Assembly: GCA_964017235.1 (NCBI GenBank)
Contig: OZ024929.1
Coordinates: 159,139,609-159,203,608, forward strand
Length of the DNA: 64,000 nucleotides
Direction of reading: 5' to 3'
From: Sabellastarte sp. h YS-2021
Lineage: Eukaryota; Annelida; Polychaeta; Sabellida; Sabellidae
In this document: positions 48,655-62,850 of the stretch, one piece after another
How positions within the stretch are numbered: the stretch's first letter is position 1
How the letters are laid out: every line of letters starts with the position of its first letter
Position numbers and translations under genes: made by a program
The notes under the pieces: generated by a model
The model's input: the letters and a program-made list of their open reading frames with translations, nothing else
Databases searched by the model: none
What the model was told of the DNA's origin: nothing

Positions 48655-49520
48655 CCTAAGACCACACAGGTGAAAGCCAAGTGATCACAGGTAAAAACCA
48701 AATGACCACATAGGTGAAAGCCAAGTGACCACACAGTTGAAAGCCAAGTGATCACACAGGTGAAAGCCAGGTGACCACACAGGTGAAACCCAAGTGACCA
48801 CACAGGTGATAGCCAAGTGACCACACAGGTGAAAGCAAAGTGATTACACAAGTGAAAGCCAAGTGATCACACGGGACGGGGTGAAAGCCAAGTGACCAAA
48901 CAGGTGAAAGCCAAGTAACCACACAGGTGAAAGCCAAGTGACCACACAGGTGAAAACCAAATGACCACACAGCTGAAAGCCAAGTGGCTACATAGGTGAA
49001 AACCAAATGACCACACAGGTGAAAGCCAAGTGATCACACAGGTGAAAGCCAGGTGACCACACAGGCGATAGCCAAGTGACCACACAGGTGAAAGCAAAGT
49101 GATCACACAAGTGAAAGCCAAGTGATCACACGGGTGAAAGCCAAGTGATGAGACAGGTGAAAGCCAAGTAACCACACAGGTAAAAGCCAAGTGACCACAC
49201 AGGTGAAAACCAAATGACCACACAGCTGAAAGACAAGTGGCCACATAGGTGAAAACCAAATGACCACACAGGTGAAAGCCAAGTGATCACACAGGTAAAA
49301 GCCAGGTGACCACACAGGTGATAGCCAAGTGACCACACAGGTGAAAGCCAAGTGACTACACAGGTGAAAGCCAAGTGATCACACAGGTAAAAACCAGGTG
49401 ACCACACAGGTGATAGCCAAGTGACCACACAGGTGAAAGCCAAGTGACCACACAGGTGAAAGCAAAGTGATCACACAAGTGAAAGCAAAGTGACCACACA
49501 GGTGAAAGCAAAGTGATCAA
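48655..49520. repeat. 23 bp minisatellite
   Basis: About 37 copies of GTGAAAGCCAAGTGACCACA plus CAG with point variants. Minus-strand frames (WLSPVWSLGFHLCGHLAF-like) are artefacts of the array. Confidence 0.95.
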
Positions 49521-50097
49521 GAGCCCAACTTGTGTATTATTCAACCACTGAGGCTTTTATTGCACGCCAAGTTTAATTGTTTTTTAACTTCTATTTAATA
49601 TGATGTATTTTGTATGTATAAATGGAAATTATCTATAACTAGAACTATAGAGTTACCGGCCTGATAGAAATAAATGTTATCTGCAACAGGCCTTCATTTG
49701 AATCAGTTGTTGGTGTGAACAAGGGAGTGATATATCAGCATAATTTATGGCATTATGTGTTCTTGGAAGTTTCTGTCTTGTGAATTTTTGTTACAGAATT
49801 ATATAAAGAGTTTCTGGGGCCAACTTTTAAAAATGTAAAATAAAACTTGAAAAAAAAATCAATTTTACATTACCACCAATGTTAAAACAGGGCAAATGTT
49901 AGATGAAACAAAGATGGCTTTTATTTCTGCTTCATATTTAATCTGAATATAATATTTTTGCAAATCTTATTTAAACATTCCCAGTCCGGCTAATCTTGTA
50001 TGTGTTCTCTATCTCCAAAACTTTTTGTTATTATTTTGATTATTTGATTAAGCAGAACACTTTGCACATAAGATCTCTTTTCTTTTCTAGACTCCCA

Positions 50098-50290
50098 GAA
50101 GATTCAGACAGGCAGGCTGCTTCCATCACTCAACACAAAATTCTCTGAAAGCAACTCCCTATGACCCTCAGACAGATGTTTTTCTCACTCCATGGGTCAC
50201 TACTGGAGTAAAACGTACAATTTACCCAGAGTGTCTAAAATTTGCCAACGGAAGAATCCCCAAACTTTACCTTAAAAACTGGACCTTATG
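50098..50290 (+). other. Exon-like open stretch of unknown identity
   Basis: Follows a good acceptor (CTTTTCTTTTCTAG) and is open for about 63 codons to TGA at 50288-50290, with exon-like composition (YDPQTDVFLTPWVTTGVKRT, then RIPKLYLKNWTL). It might be the last exon of a plus-strand gene, but no family is recognised and no partner exon was found. Confidence 0.3.
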
Positions 50291-50299
50291 ATTACCACA

Positions 50300-52510
50300 G
50301 ATCAGATTTCGGGACAAGTTTAAGCCTGAATATGTTGCAGAATTTCTGTGCAATTTTGCCTTAAGAATTATTTGGAGGTTCGGCCCGTGTGACTAATTTT
50401 GTAAGTGTTGTGGCAAATTTGACACTTATTAGTCTAACTGTATGTTTTATTTTTCCCAGAAAGAAAGTCCAATATCCGTTGGAAGCAGAATAAGATAGAT
50501 TGCTAATATATCAACTGAGGAATAAAGAACCTAATGGGTTTCTTGTATGAACAAAGTATATACATTAGCTGAACCTCAGCTGTTAGCTGGTTAAGTCAAA
50601 TCTGTAAGAAATTGCGAGAAATAATTCTACTTATTCGGGATTTCCAGGTAACAGGGTTCAATTTTAAGTGGAATGGCCCTCTATGTCTCATTATCCTAGA
50701 TATTTAACTTATTCTATGAATTAATTCCCAGATTATCAGACAGGATAATTAAATTACATAACTTTAGGAAGTGTAAAATATCATGGAGGAACACAAAAGA
50801 AAGCATATAATTTGCCTCTGCATGTTTGATTTTTTTTTGTGTGTGTGTGTTGGAAATATACACAAATATAAAGAGTATATATATCCATGAAACTTTAGGT
50901 ATCAGAACCATTATTTTTTAAATCCTTCTCCCTATAATGAATTTTTATTAAAAAAAATCTCGAAACAGCCTTTTTGTCGTTTATTTTCTGAGAAATCTTG
51001 ATCAGACTCCAACCAAAAAAGATAACTCAGTCTGGTTCCTTTATATATTTTGAATTATTATATTTTCAGCGTCATCACTCAGAAAACCTTTGTACTAATC
51101 TGAAAGTCTGGTATTTCTCAAGAATTTATTTTGTGTAGAACAGGCAACCAGTGTTGTTTATTGCTGACATAGTTACTGTACTTCTTGAGATCTGGGTTTG
51201 TAAACGACTGTGTTCTGCATCAGTGTTGATTTGTAGGGACATAAACAAGGTCAGGAGCATACTTATCCAAAATCTCTTCCGGGGAAAAAACACAAAATAT
51301 ACCTGTTAATTGGTTCTCAGTTCTTTTCATGGGAATTTAGTTTTTTTTCAGGGCTAATGAAACACAAACTTAATTTACAAAGCTGGAGTGAGTAATTCAA
51401 CATTGTGAGTTTTCATTAAACAATAGCAGATTTTATTGCTGAATGGTTGGTGTAAGCCAGTTAGATATCTTGTGCAATTATTAACAATTTTTGAGTGTTC
51501 AAATAAAAGTGTCACAGTATACAAATGTGCTTTAAACTAGTTCTTGAGTGTCAGAGTAGAAGAATACCAAGATCAAATAGAATTCTGATAATTCACTACT
51601 AGTCCCCAATCTGCATCAATCCAGGTCAAACTGAGTAAGTTCACTCGTACATTACAGGTTTTATCTCCCATTGCAGTTGGAAAGAGAATTAATTCCAAAT
51701 TGGAGTCTTGTTACCAGACTAACGCTTAATACAACAAACCTTAATTATAAATGCACATGGGTACAGATAATAACATAAGCGGTTTGGCCAGAAGTGAGCA
51801 ATCAAAATAATGATAACATCAAGCTGCTTCACACTCAATACACTATAAGTATCACAAGAAATAACTATGCAGGAAGCCATAATGCCTGGAAGTTTTTCGA
51901 CTCCATAAACTTCTCTATGTATAAAGATTTATGATAACCACAGTAATCAGGATCATAATACAGTGTTGCTAATAGTTACCGGTACTTTATACACTGTATA
52001 GCATATTATGAGCTTTCTTATGAAACTGTAAATAATATCAGTAGATACAAAGAATAAATGCTTCAAGTCTGTACACATACACATTAACACTACACAGGGT
52101 AGATCCTGCATAAGTAGAACCTACACACTGTACTGTAACAATAGTATTTGGTTCTTATTTGCACCCATTCTTCATTACAAAACACCATCTTCTGGTGTTG
52201 GCACCTGAAATTAGACTGGTTCCACTTCCATCTACTTTGACTTATACTGGTTCTACCTCTAGAGTGGTTGCTGTCGTTTAAAAATAAGACTTAAAGTGAG
52301 TGATACTGACCTTAAAGTCTTGGTATAAAAATACAGTTGGAAGTTTCAGTTGCTGCAAGTTGGTGATTTTCTGTGTAGGCTCTTAACTATCGAAATGATT
52401 AAACAGCTGTTGAAAAAAGCTACTGTAACTACCAACCTTTCCTAATAAGTGTAGATGACATTCAAATCCATGATGTGAGAGATGTGAGCCAACCAGATTA
52501 ATTGATTAAC
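50300..52510. other. Spacer, no gene seen
   Basis: AT-rich; no supported exon, RNA gene or element with clear ends. Confidence 0.35.
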
Positions 52511-52514
52511 TGAT

Positions 52515-52738
52515 GATTGGGTTCACTATCACTTTTGACACACAGAAAAGGTCATGTCACAATTTAAAGTTGAGAGATGGGGGAAAACATTGCATACTCG
52601 TTCGTCAACATTCTTCACTGAACAAAGTTGGGTGCCAACAAACAACTACTAACTTTTCCACTTGGTCCAGAAATCAAATGCAAGAACTGAGAGTCGTTGT
52701 GTTAACCATATGCCAGCTTCCCCCGGAAAGCTAATCAG
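52515..52738 (-). mobile_element. Decayed SINE of the second family
   Basis: Shares the order of short matches with 36115-36352 (TTCACTATCAC, AAGGTCATGTCACA, a TTCCACTTGGTCC-like segment). The tRNA-like head at the right is heavily worn. Confidence 0.4.
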
Positions 52739-52739
52739 A

Positions 52740-55700
52740 ATTTATTAATTCAATTTCCAACCCCGTAGTGTGTTATACCCTTACACGGATCGCATAGTAA
52801 AATCTCATGATATAAGATCTGCATTTTGTTTCAAGAAATGAATCAGAATATATTGACACAAGAAATGTGACACAATGCAGATTGCTCCATCAAAGTGAGT
52901 TGTGCTTTGGTTTTCAAAAAAAAAAAACGTTCTGTAAAAAAGTGTATTTTTACTTTACATTTACCCATTTTCTCAAAAAATGGTTTTACCCATTTCTTAG
53001 AAATAAATCTGAAAGCCCAATTTCTAATTTAGAATAAAATATGCAAAATCATGTGTCTAAATAACCACCAGATTATCTTACAAATACTCAGGAATGTAAG
53101 GAACACCTGCATGTATGTATACATGTATAAATATACATGTGAGGTTTCCATATATAAATATGTATTGTATGTCATATAATAATGTATAAAATGCAAAAAA
53201 AGAAGCAATTTTTTCATTGATTTTTTATATCAATTAATCAGACTTAAGTAATTTATCTCAGCATTTTTCAAATTTAATGTCACATACAAATCTAAATGTA
53301 ACATTAAAATTCATAATTTTAATTTAAACTGTAAGATTCGCTCAATATCTGTATTTGTTAAATACACAAACAAGATAGTAAGCAGTTTAGCTTCTAACTA
53401 GATCTTAAAGAACTTGTTGACCCATTTCTTCAATATTGGATAAATACGTTTAGTTGTGACACAATACCTAACTTGAATAAATGAGCCTGTGTTACCCTCT
53501 CATCTCAGCAAGGGTTTGAACCCACAACCAATAAAGCTTAAAAAGGTCCATTGTAGCTATACTTAGCTATAAATGTTTAATAATATGACCCGCAAAAACA
53601 TCACTTGCACTCACATTGATGGCTTTATGCTGAAAAACGATTAGCAAACCATATTTATACTTTTCTAACGGCATAATTAAAATTATGTTAAAATGTCATC
53701 AGAACCATCAAAGACTTATAATCACACGGTTACTTTACAGTATAAAAAATATGTAAATTATTCTATAAAGTACGTTACAAGTTACTATAAAAATACTACG
53801 ATGCATACCTTTGACAGATGTAGCTATTCCAAATTCTCTGCCTTACATGTTCACCCCTGCACAAATTCAAACATATAATACGACCCACCTCCGTCTGTGT
53901 CACAAATGCATTTAAAGGACCATTTATGGAAGCCAGAGCCATAAAGGCTGTGCAAGCCTATGCCAACTGAATAGTAAGTTGACTTAGAGAAGATCCATTT
54001 CATTCATATATAGCAAAACTTCAGACTGTGTGCATAGCATACTTGTACAAATTTGAAGAGAGCGTCAGAAGTGCTTTAAGGTCAGACAGTCAATTGAGAC
54101 CAGTGTCACCAATGAAATGAACATTTTTCTGAGGCATCTGAAGGCTTTTAAGACAACCCCAACCATGCACCTGCATATTTATCATGAAAAACCTGTGTGA
54201 CTTGAAAATACAGCCCGACTGTTTTAACCAAACAAAACATGATATATATGTATAATAGAGTTAATGTATGCACAGAGATAAATTGATAGATCTTTTTTAC
54301 TATAAATCAAGACAGAGAAGAATGTTCGTGAAGCAATTTATAGGCATACCTTAATAAATACAAAACACTACCTTACACAATATGAGATGCTCAGGGTTTT
54401 TTTGTTGTTGTTTTTCTCTTATTCATTTTACTTATAATTATTATAAATTGGTAGATTCAGTGTCATAAAGTCATAAGTTTATGTGTGCCCAGCATTTTCC
54501 TTTTTTCTAAAAGTGATATCTGAAATGTCAAAAGTCAGGGTAACTCCTGTAAAACTTGGTTGAGATACAAAGATATCTATAAAATAGATAAATTATATTG
54601 TAAAAGTAACACATGCTTAAATATTTTCCCAAATGATTGTATGTTGTTAAGAATATGTTCAGAAAAGTTTCACGGTAACCTTAAATTGAATAGACTTTTA
54701 TAGACACTTTGCATTGGTATACAACAACAATATGACAGCCTTGGGGCAAATATAGAAACTTCCTAAATGGTTAACATTGTTGTCAGAATAAATTACACCA
54801 GCCTTTTATAATGTTAAGGAATATCCATTCATCACAATAAGGATTGCTGAAGGTTTGACACTACTAAAAGAAAAAGTCTAGTTTAGTAAACAGACAGAGT
54901 CTATTTATATGAATGTGCTTTTGTGGACAGAATAAATATGAGGAAAGCAACACCCTGCAAAAGTTAAAGGTGTAATGGAGAAAAACATTGGCCCAATTTG
55001 TCCGAACTGATTTCATTTAAAGTGACACCTGAATAAGAAACTTTACCTCAGAGTACGTCAGCGTTTCCACCTGTCTGGACTGGAAACACAAGCCCCACAA
55101 TTAACAAGATCAAGTTCTTGAAATAAATCTACAGCCACATAATTTTGAAGTCAAGTGTCCAATTATGGAGACAAAGAATATTTAAGGGCTTTATCTTGAT
55201 TCTGACTAAAGTGAAAATGATACCTTCACACTAACTGGTAGCGTAAGCTTTCATGTGTAATTTAGTATAACAAAATCATCTCTGTTATATATGACATAGT
55301 TGAAAAAGATTCACAAACAAAAAAGAAAAACATGCTTTGGTATTTCCTACCACAAAAATTACATAAAAAGCCTGAAAACAATTACCTTGTATGCCAAACA
55401 TAAAGCTTCCTTGTAATAATTTGTGAAACACTACCTCTGTTTTGATACCATAGAAGCTACACACATGAACAATGTAAAATACTTTAAAATATATGTTAAA
55501 GAAAAAATTCTTAGTAGGCGTTCCACACATATTTCCACAAAGAGACGGAGAAAGGCCCTTATTTGAAAAATCTCTCAGGATAAATTCCTCAAATTTCTCC
55601 TATACATGTATAGAGAAAACTCCTTAGCCAGTTTTGCAGTCTGTTCAACAAACCCCTCACCCTGTTTTGGAGCTTACATAGAAAAGTTTTAGAATTAACC

Positions 55701-58700
55701 TTAATTATGTTACATGAAAAATTAAGCTGCTTCAGTTAAATCTGATAATTTCAATTCCTTGCTTGATTAAAACAAAACTGTCATCTACATGTTATATCCA
55801 AGATTAAGCTTATTGAAGCACTTTATCTTTTTACTTCAATACATCTTTTTTATGCGATATTGGAAAATACTTTTAATCATAAATTTTTAACTTAAAAGGA
55901 TTAAAGTAGGGTTTTTCTTGAAATCCAAACAATATTAGTGTTATAACTAGATTAATAATGTGAATTTTTTAATAATAAAAGGGTGAAGAGGGGGTGGTCG
56001 TCCTACCTCAAAACAGAGAGGGGGCTTTGTCCCTACTGTGCAAAAAAGTGGTAGGGGAGCTTCTGTCGGGGCGGGGGGGGGGGGGGGGGGGGGGCTTTTT
56101 CCACCTATGTGCATTTTAGTTCTCCATCCCTATAGCATTAACTTTAAACAAATCAGCGGTTAGTAGGTAAACAATAAAAAATTTACATGTATAATAAAGG
56201 TAAATATGGATTTCAGTATACATAAGCATCTTTTCGTTATGAGGATGCTCTGTCATCATGCTCTGTCAGGAAATAGGAATGTTATGCTTACACAATAATC
56301 CATTATGCAAAAATAAGCTTTAAAAATAATAGGTTTTTGTCACATAAAGACACAATTGTTGACATTTGAACCTTCTGTAAGGACAGTCTGATCTCAGGAA
56401 TTACATGCTTTTGATGTGGCAAACTTACTGCCAACAGGTCAGTGACATATTTTCAAGTGGCTTTCTTCCAGACATATGTGGGAGACAACATTAGCCTTGC
56501 TTACAGCTCACATTTGTACAAAATACTACAGCACTCACATATATCATGAGACACTAGCTCGTCACACTTTCTTTGCACTATCTTGATTTAAAAGCTAACC
56601 ATAGGCCAACAAGGACCTGAGTAGGTTACTATGCGTGACCTGCTTATTTTTAGATCCATACGAGTCACCTTGGATGTTTTAATCTGTGAAAACTATTGAG
56701 TCACAAGTCTAAAATATAGCCGTCTTTGCTGTTTTGGTCATGCAGTGATCACTTTTCATGATTCACTAATGCTTTTGGGATCCACTAATGCAAGAATAGC
56801 ACTGCTTGACCTATGTTGATGAAACAGTCCCACATGTTAACAGTCTATTATGTCCAGTTTCATTGTCACAAAATATGAAAAATATGGAGTCATATGTCCA
56901 CATAGCTAAATACTTGTAGATTTTATCCCTTGATCTCAGCTGCCCTGATGAGCCCTGAACAACAGATAGTAGACCAGATAAGTGTGAACCAAGCATAAAG
57001 AGAATTAAAATTTCCAAAATATTTTGAAAACTGTTTTTATCAATACCATCAATTATTCTATGTGCACTCTGTCTAAGCACAGGGTATGATATTACAGTTA
57101 AAAAGACTGCTTAGATAATGCTGGTCCTGTAATATTTTAAACATAAAACAATTTTTTTAAAGTCGGCCAACATGAGGCAATGACATTGGGTAACTGTATA
57201 TATATGTAAGTTCTTCTTGTTGTGTACAATATAAGTTTTGCAGTGAACAAAGCAACAGAGAGTGTTCTTGTGAACAGGGCAACTGTTCAGTAATGTTTAT
57301 GACAAGAATAAAGTTTGCCATAAACTTGGCCTAAACAATGCTACTCTGACCTACCTTTCTGTGTTATTCTGAATGTAATTTCCATTTTAATATTTTTAAA
57401 GCAAATATCATCAACATTCTTTAAATAGTATACTATAATAAATGTATCCTCTAATACACACACTTCTGTTGTGATAATGAAATAGTTAAGCAAAGACTCA
57501 TTCAAAGTGCTAATTAATGCATCTGCTTATACAAAGCACAGTATAATTTACCTCCATTTACAGTATCAATTTGATGAATGAATGTAAGAAGAAATCTCTG
57601 AAGAAAAATATGAGAAACTTCTTCAACTGAAGATATAAAGTTAGCCACTTAAATACTGTCAACACTTCAGTTTACATTATATAATGTTAATTTATCAGTC
57701 TAAATTTACAACAAATGGAAGACACAGTATAATTTTTTATGCCCGTCCATTTAACATTCATACACTTGTAAACCCTCAAATGACAGAAAAAAGAAGACAA
57801 TGGTATAAGTATCTGACTAAACATTGATAAAGCACTTACTTGGAAAGGCATGCTTTCGAGTATGTGTGTATATATAAGTGTAACAGAACTGTAGTATCAA
57901 TCACAAACTGGTTACAATCCAGAGAGAGTGGTACTTGTTGTCAATGAGAGAAGCTGGCATAGAATGACTTGGTATCAGCTTGTACACCGCAGTTCTTCAA
58001 ATCTACTACCCACACCTCCCTTCTGGCAGGCCAGTACTTTCAACTGCTGTGATTGACTGGGTTAGCCTTTGCCATCCTTCATTTTTATAGATTTACTAAT
58101 AAAGAAATCTAATCTAATGTATGATTTTTATAGTGCTAAATCTCCACTGTCAAGTGATCCAATCTAATCTATCTAATCAATCTAACACCAGCTCCTGAGA
58201 AACAAGCAAGGTCCAAAATAGCTCAGAGAGTCTCTATGAAGGTATTTATAAAGACAAGCATAGTAGTTTTGAAGACACAAAGAAACTGATTCTAATCTAA
58301 AGAACTAGTTCAAGACTTTTAGATTAACTTTCACTGAAAATACCAGCCAAGAACATGGCAGATAGTTATAAAGAAGAAATACTGTTGTGAATTTGAGGGT
58401 TTACAGAGGATTTCACGGTCAAATGCAAGATATGCAATATACCAAAACAAGTCAGTTTTTTTTCTTCATTTTTTGTGGAGAACACCTATAAATATATCAA
58501 AATTGAGTTTTAACAGGATATTCACCCCAGTTCTAACCTTGTGCTCTAATTATTTATATATACAAGTAATGTATCAGTTGATTAAAAGGGCAATTATAAC
58601 CGACTTGGGTGGTCTAGTATTTGTGAAAATAGACATATTATTGAAAAATAATTGTAGTAAACAAACTAGCGAACTCTACTGTTGTTAACTTAATGCAATT

Positions 58701-59740
58701 TGTTTTCCTAATAGAGTGTATTTAAAATGTGTGGAACATATATCCGGTATGTTTGGATGCAGATTCCATTACTTTTCACTATTATTTTCCAACATAAGAC
58801 TTTGAGCTGTGACAAGGCTTGATTAAATGGAGGTTCCATACACAAGAATGAGTAGCCTGTGCTAAATATAGAATTATTAGTGATTAATATTACAGCTAAA
58901 AACTGCACCCACACAGACCCTGTCGGGACAGTACAAGACTTGGCATTTTGGAAGTGCTGTATACACTCATACCGTAATCAAATTATTACTGACAAGGGGC
59001 TGGTATTCTTGAAAATTACTTGCAAAAAAGTCTTAAATCAATTAGTACTGCTACAGATCTGTATGCATCAGCCTCCTGACTAAGCACAACCGGTATTAAC
59101 TAATTAGGCAGAAGTAGAAATAACTTTAAGGTCTCAACACATAAAACTATCTTAATTTTGTGGGTAAATGCGACAGTCCAAACTGCATGCAAATGCTGTG
59201 GAAATTGAAGGTTCCCGCTAGAGTACACAGTATTCAACTGTCACAAATAGTTCAGGAGCATCTCCCGAAAATCATAAACTTTTTTTCTTTTCTTCCTGGA
59301 TATTCTTTTGCAAATTCCTCTCTTACCATGAACCAATCCTGAAAATATGCCAAACAATGAATAATGTCAAGGAAGGAGTGTGCAATGAATCTGTGATGGT
59401 AATAAATAAATAGAAACAGCTCCAGAAGAGTACTATTACCGAAGTGATACTGCCATGTTCTGTTACAGTCGTGAGCAGTTTGGTATATATTTTGGAGACT
59501 GAAGCATTGCAAAAGACAACAGAATTGATTAGGAATACTGAAAAATTGGATTTTTATCCAGGAAGCAAAACTTTTCCTGAGTAAGCAAAGTAAAGTTGTG
59601 ACTGGGTTATCAACTCTGTTTATCCTAGAGTAAAATGCAGGTTATTTCCTGTTGAGACATACCTCTGTGTAGTTTAATCTCATTGCCCAGGGGGAGCAAG
59701 CAAATTATTCATACAATAAAGAACAATAGCTCATATATTC
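52740..59740. other. Long gene-poor spacer
   Basis: AT-rich sequence; the only notable features are a tRNA-like B-box fragment near 53500-53530 and a G22 run at 56073-56094. Minus-strand LIM 5' exons were looked for and not recognised. Confidence 0.35.
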
Positions 59741-60216
59741 AAGGAATTGTGCACTTTGTGATAAAAGTACCAAAATTCCCAAACATGTAGACCAACATAT
59801 TACAAAAATTCTGGATATTTGGCCATTGATGACTTGGCCTCTGGTAGCCATGGCAACCATTTTACAAAATGGCCGTTGGCGGATTATAAACTTGCAATCC
59901 TTTTGGTCTACCAATGTAAACTTACAGATATATTTACTACAACAGACTACCCATGCATGGCTCAAAATGTATAGACTAATTAGACTATGTTACTATAGAC
60001 TTTAGTACTAGACTCTATTATGTGTATTCACAGATAACATACATTACAGTACACTAAGATAATCCAAACTTTGTTTTGCCAAAAATGACTATAAAATTGA
60101 CCTGAAACAGTTGGCTAAACTGTCTATTCTCCATAGTCTATACATATTTACAAGATAATTTAAACAAGGTGAGAACCCATTTCTTCTTCTATCCATCTTG
60201 CGCGTGCTGCTGAATC

Positions 60217-62850
60217 GTGCACTGCAGCATGTTTGAAGAGGCACAGCCTTTCAGTGGGTTCTCTCAAGGCTCTCAAGAGAAGTCGATGCCACCTCTGCTG
60301 CTTGCCCTGGTCAGTATGATCTTAGATGGACCCAGCATCAAGGACCAGATGACAGACACAATCACTGCAGCAGTTACCATTGCTCAGATGTTGAAGTTCA
60401 ATTGTGTGAAGCACAAGTGTAAGCAGAGCACCTCAGCATCCTCAACTGTAAGACATAGACCTGCACAAGAAACGCCTGTCCCCATATACATAGGTATGAT
60501 ATTGCACGCCCACACACACAAGAGGGAACTGATGGGCAGGCTATCACAACTTGGCCTCAGTATTTTATATAACTGTGTTCTCCGCCTCACAACCCAGATA
60601 GGGAGCAGCGTCTGCCAGCAGTTTCACCTGGAACAGGTGGTATGTCCACCAAAGATGTGTGGGGCAGTTTTCACTACTGCATCAATGGATAATATAGATC
60701 ACAATCCAAGTGCAACAACAGATAAGTCCTCATTCCATGGCACAGCTATCTTCCTCATCCAGCACCCCAGCTTCACTGGAGAAGGAGTGGATTGAACCAC
60801 AGTGTTCTCTGGAGGATCAGGGGATGGAAGTTCCACGTTTATCCACCAACTGTTACAGTATCACACAGACATGCCTTCTGTCACCAGCAGTATCAAGAAT
60901 GTGTCTCTTCCAGCAGCTAGGGTAACTTTGCTGGCCAGAGAGGTCAAACTGCACAAAGAGGAAGAATGTCTGTGGCTACACAAGGCAAGGCAGGTTCTAG
61001 ATGGCAATGATGGGCAGAAGATAGCATATCATGGACTGCATTTCATGCCAGCCTTCAGCCACCAGAAACTCAACCCATTTGTTCCACCGCACTGCTTCCG
61101 ATGTTCCAGGAAAGTGCCCACACAGTGGCTATGATCTAAAACTCCCTAGATGTAGTGAAGAATGCTGTGCAGTGGTCACCTTTGATCAGCCTGTGTTTAC
61201 CTTGGCCAAGCAAATTCAGTGCAAGTGGCCAGAGGACTATGGTGAAGACAAGGTTGTGGTGATGTTTGGCGGTTTCCATATTGAGATGGCTGCTCTGAAA
61301 ACCTTTGGGAGACTGGCTGGATGGGAGTGGTTGGGTGCAGGCACTAGTTCAAGCTGAGATTACCACCCCCAGAATGGCTACTCTTCCTGCGTGCAGCCCA
61401 TGTCACCTGCACAACATGAGCTCACCAAGTCACTGCACTCTTTATCCTGCAGCACTGTGCCTATGACTGCTACTGTGAGAGAGAAGCTACAGAGGCAGAT
61501 GATCAGCTCAAGTTTAAAGACTAGAGCTACCAGAGAGGACAAGACATCCCTCAGTTCCAGTACTGGTCAATCGTGCTGGAACTAGAGCTGCTGTTGCACA
61601 TTTATGTGTGTTCCCTGCGAGAGGCATCCTTTAATATGTACTTAGATGCCTTGACAGAACTGGCTGGATGGTTCCATGCCCTGGACCACACCAAGTATGC
61701 CAGGTGGATTAAAGTTCATTTGAAGGACATGGCTGAAAGACATCCAGAAATAGCCAGAATGTTCAGAGAAAACAGCTTCACAGTACATAATACAACAAAG
61801 GTCTTCTCATCAATCCCAATCGACCAGGCACATGAGCAGAATAATGGCTGCACCTTTCGGAAGCTTTCATCCAGTGGTTTGACATTGAAGACAAGCAAAC
61901 TGTAATTACTAATGGGGAGGAAGTCTTCAGCAAGCCTCTACTACTGCCAGATCTAGCTTCATTGACTCCTTTTAACCATGAGGAAGCAGATAGCCGAATG
62001 TTGCTCCATGCATATCATGCAGCCCAGCATGGCCACCAAACGGTTGTCATCCGAACTGTTGACACCGATGTTGTGGTATTGGCTGTGTCCATGGCTCAGC
62101 ATCTGCAGCCAGCAGATGAACTGTGGGCGGCTTTTGGGAGTGGAAAGGGGTTCCGATATCTTGCAGCTCATGAAGTATCTACTGGACTTGGTCCAGAGAA
62201 AGCATGAGCACTCCCGATGCTCCATGCACTCACAGGGTGGGACACTGTATCCAGTTTTGCAGGTCACAGAAAGAAGACTATCTGGGCAGTGTGGAACTTG
62301 CTGCCAGAGCTAACTAAAGCTTTGCTGAAGCTATCATCTGCACCTTAGTTCATAATAGGAGATGTTCTACACACCATTGAGAGGTTTGTCATTCTGGTCT
62401 ATGACAGGACATCCACATGCACAGACATAGACAAGGCTCGAAGGAAACTCTTTGCAAAGAAACATGATGTACAGCATATTCCACCAACCAAGGCTGCTCT
62501 GGAGGAACATGTAAAGAGGGCAGCATACCAGGCTGGTCATGGTTAGGGCCAGATGCTGCTCCCTGCACCAGTACTGCCGCCAGCAACCAGTTGGCGACGG
62601 ATCAAGAGTGAGGAGGGAGGGTACAAGCCATACTCGACTTCTACCTGAAGCAGCCCACACCTTCCGTGAACTACTTTCATGCAAATGTAATAAAGGTTGC
62701 GTGAAACGCTGCAAGTGCAAAAAAGCTGCACTTGACTGCACTACCCTGTGCCAGTGCGAACTGATCATGCTCATCACTCATAACCATGATAACCTACTGC
62801 TGAAAGGTCTGCAAATTATGAGGCCAGTGAGCATTTGCAGATACTAGGGA
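60217..62850 (+). pseudogene. Decayed multi-copy gene: conserved N-terminal region, FEN/PIN-like motifs and CXC domain
   Basis: A family I recognise as widespread and uncharacterised in molluscs and cnidarians. Blocks in order: PVPIYIGMILHAHTHKRELM; MDNIDHNPSATTDKSSFHGT (near 60690); FDQPVFTLAKQIQCKWPEDY and VVMFGGFHIEMAAL (61180-61300); ALDHTKYARWIKVHLKDMAE (from 61678); IPIDQAHEQNN; FNHEEADSRMLLHAYHAAQ then VVIRTVDTDVVVLAV (61965-62095); and a CXC zinc-binding domain (62680-62757; eight Cys, C-x-C-x3-C-x3-C-x-C-x6-C-x3-C-x-C), the DNA-binding fold of tesmin/TSO1/LIN54. Stops at 60793, 61417, 61522 and 62205 and frame changes near 61110 and 61900-61960 show it is inactive. The stops at 60793 and 61417 fit CGA to TGA changes. 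The nuclease role is inference. Confidence 0.75.
62680..62757 (+). other. CXC (TSO1-like) domain segment
   Basis: CKCNKGCVKRCKCKK followed by LDCTTLCQC: eight cysteines with the spacing of CXC DNA-binding domains, at the C-terminus of the decayed gene. Confidence 0.8.

Noticed and set aside
48468-49544. Minus-strand frames reading like WLSPVWSLGFHLCGHLAF repeated
   Set aside because: By-product of the 23 bp minisatellite; frames shift with each unit and there is no start or splice context.
51230-51300. Minus-strand short open stretch (EEILDKYAPDLVYVPTNQ)
   Set aside because: Only about 20 codons, no convincing acceptor or partner exon; could not be separated from chance.
62367-62777. 136-residue minus-strand open frame within the CXC element
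   Set aside because: Opposite to the plus-strand CXC coding region, with low-conservation composition.
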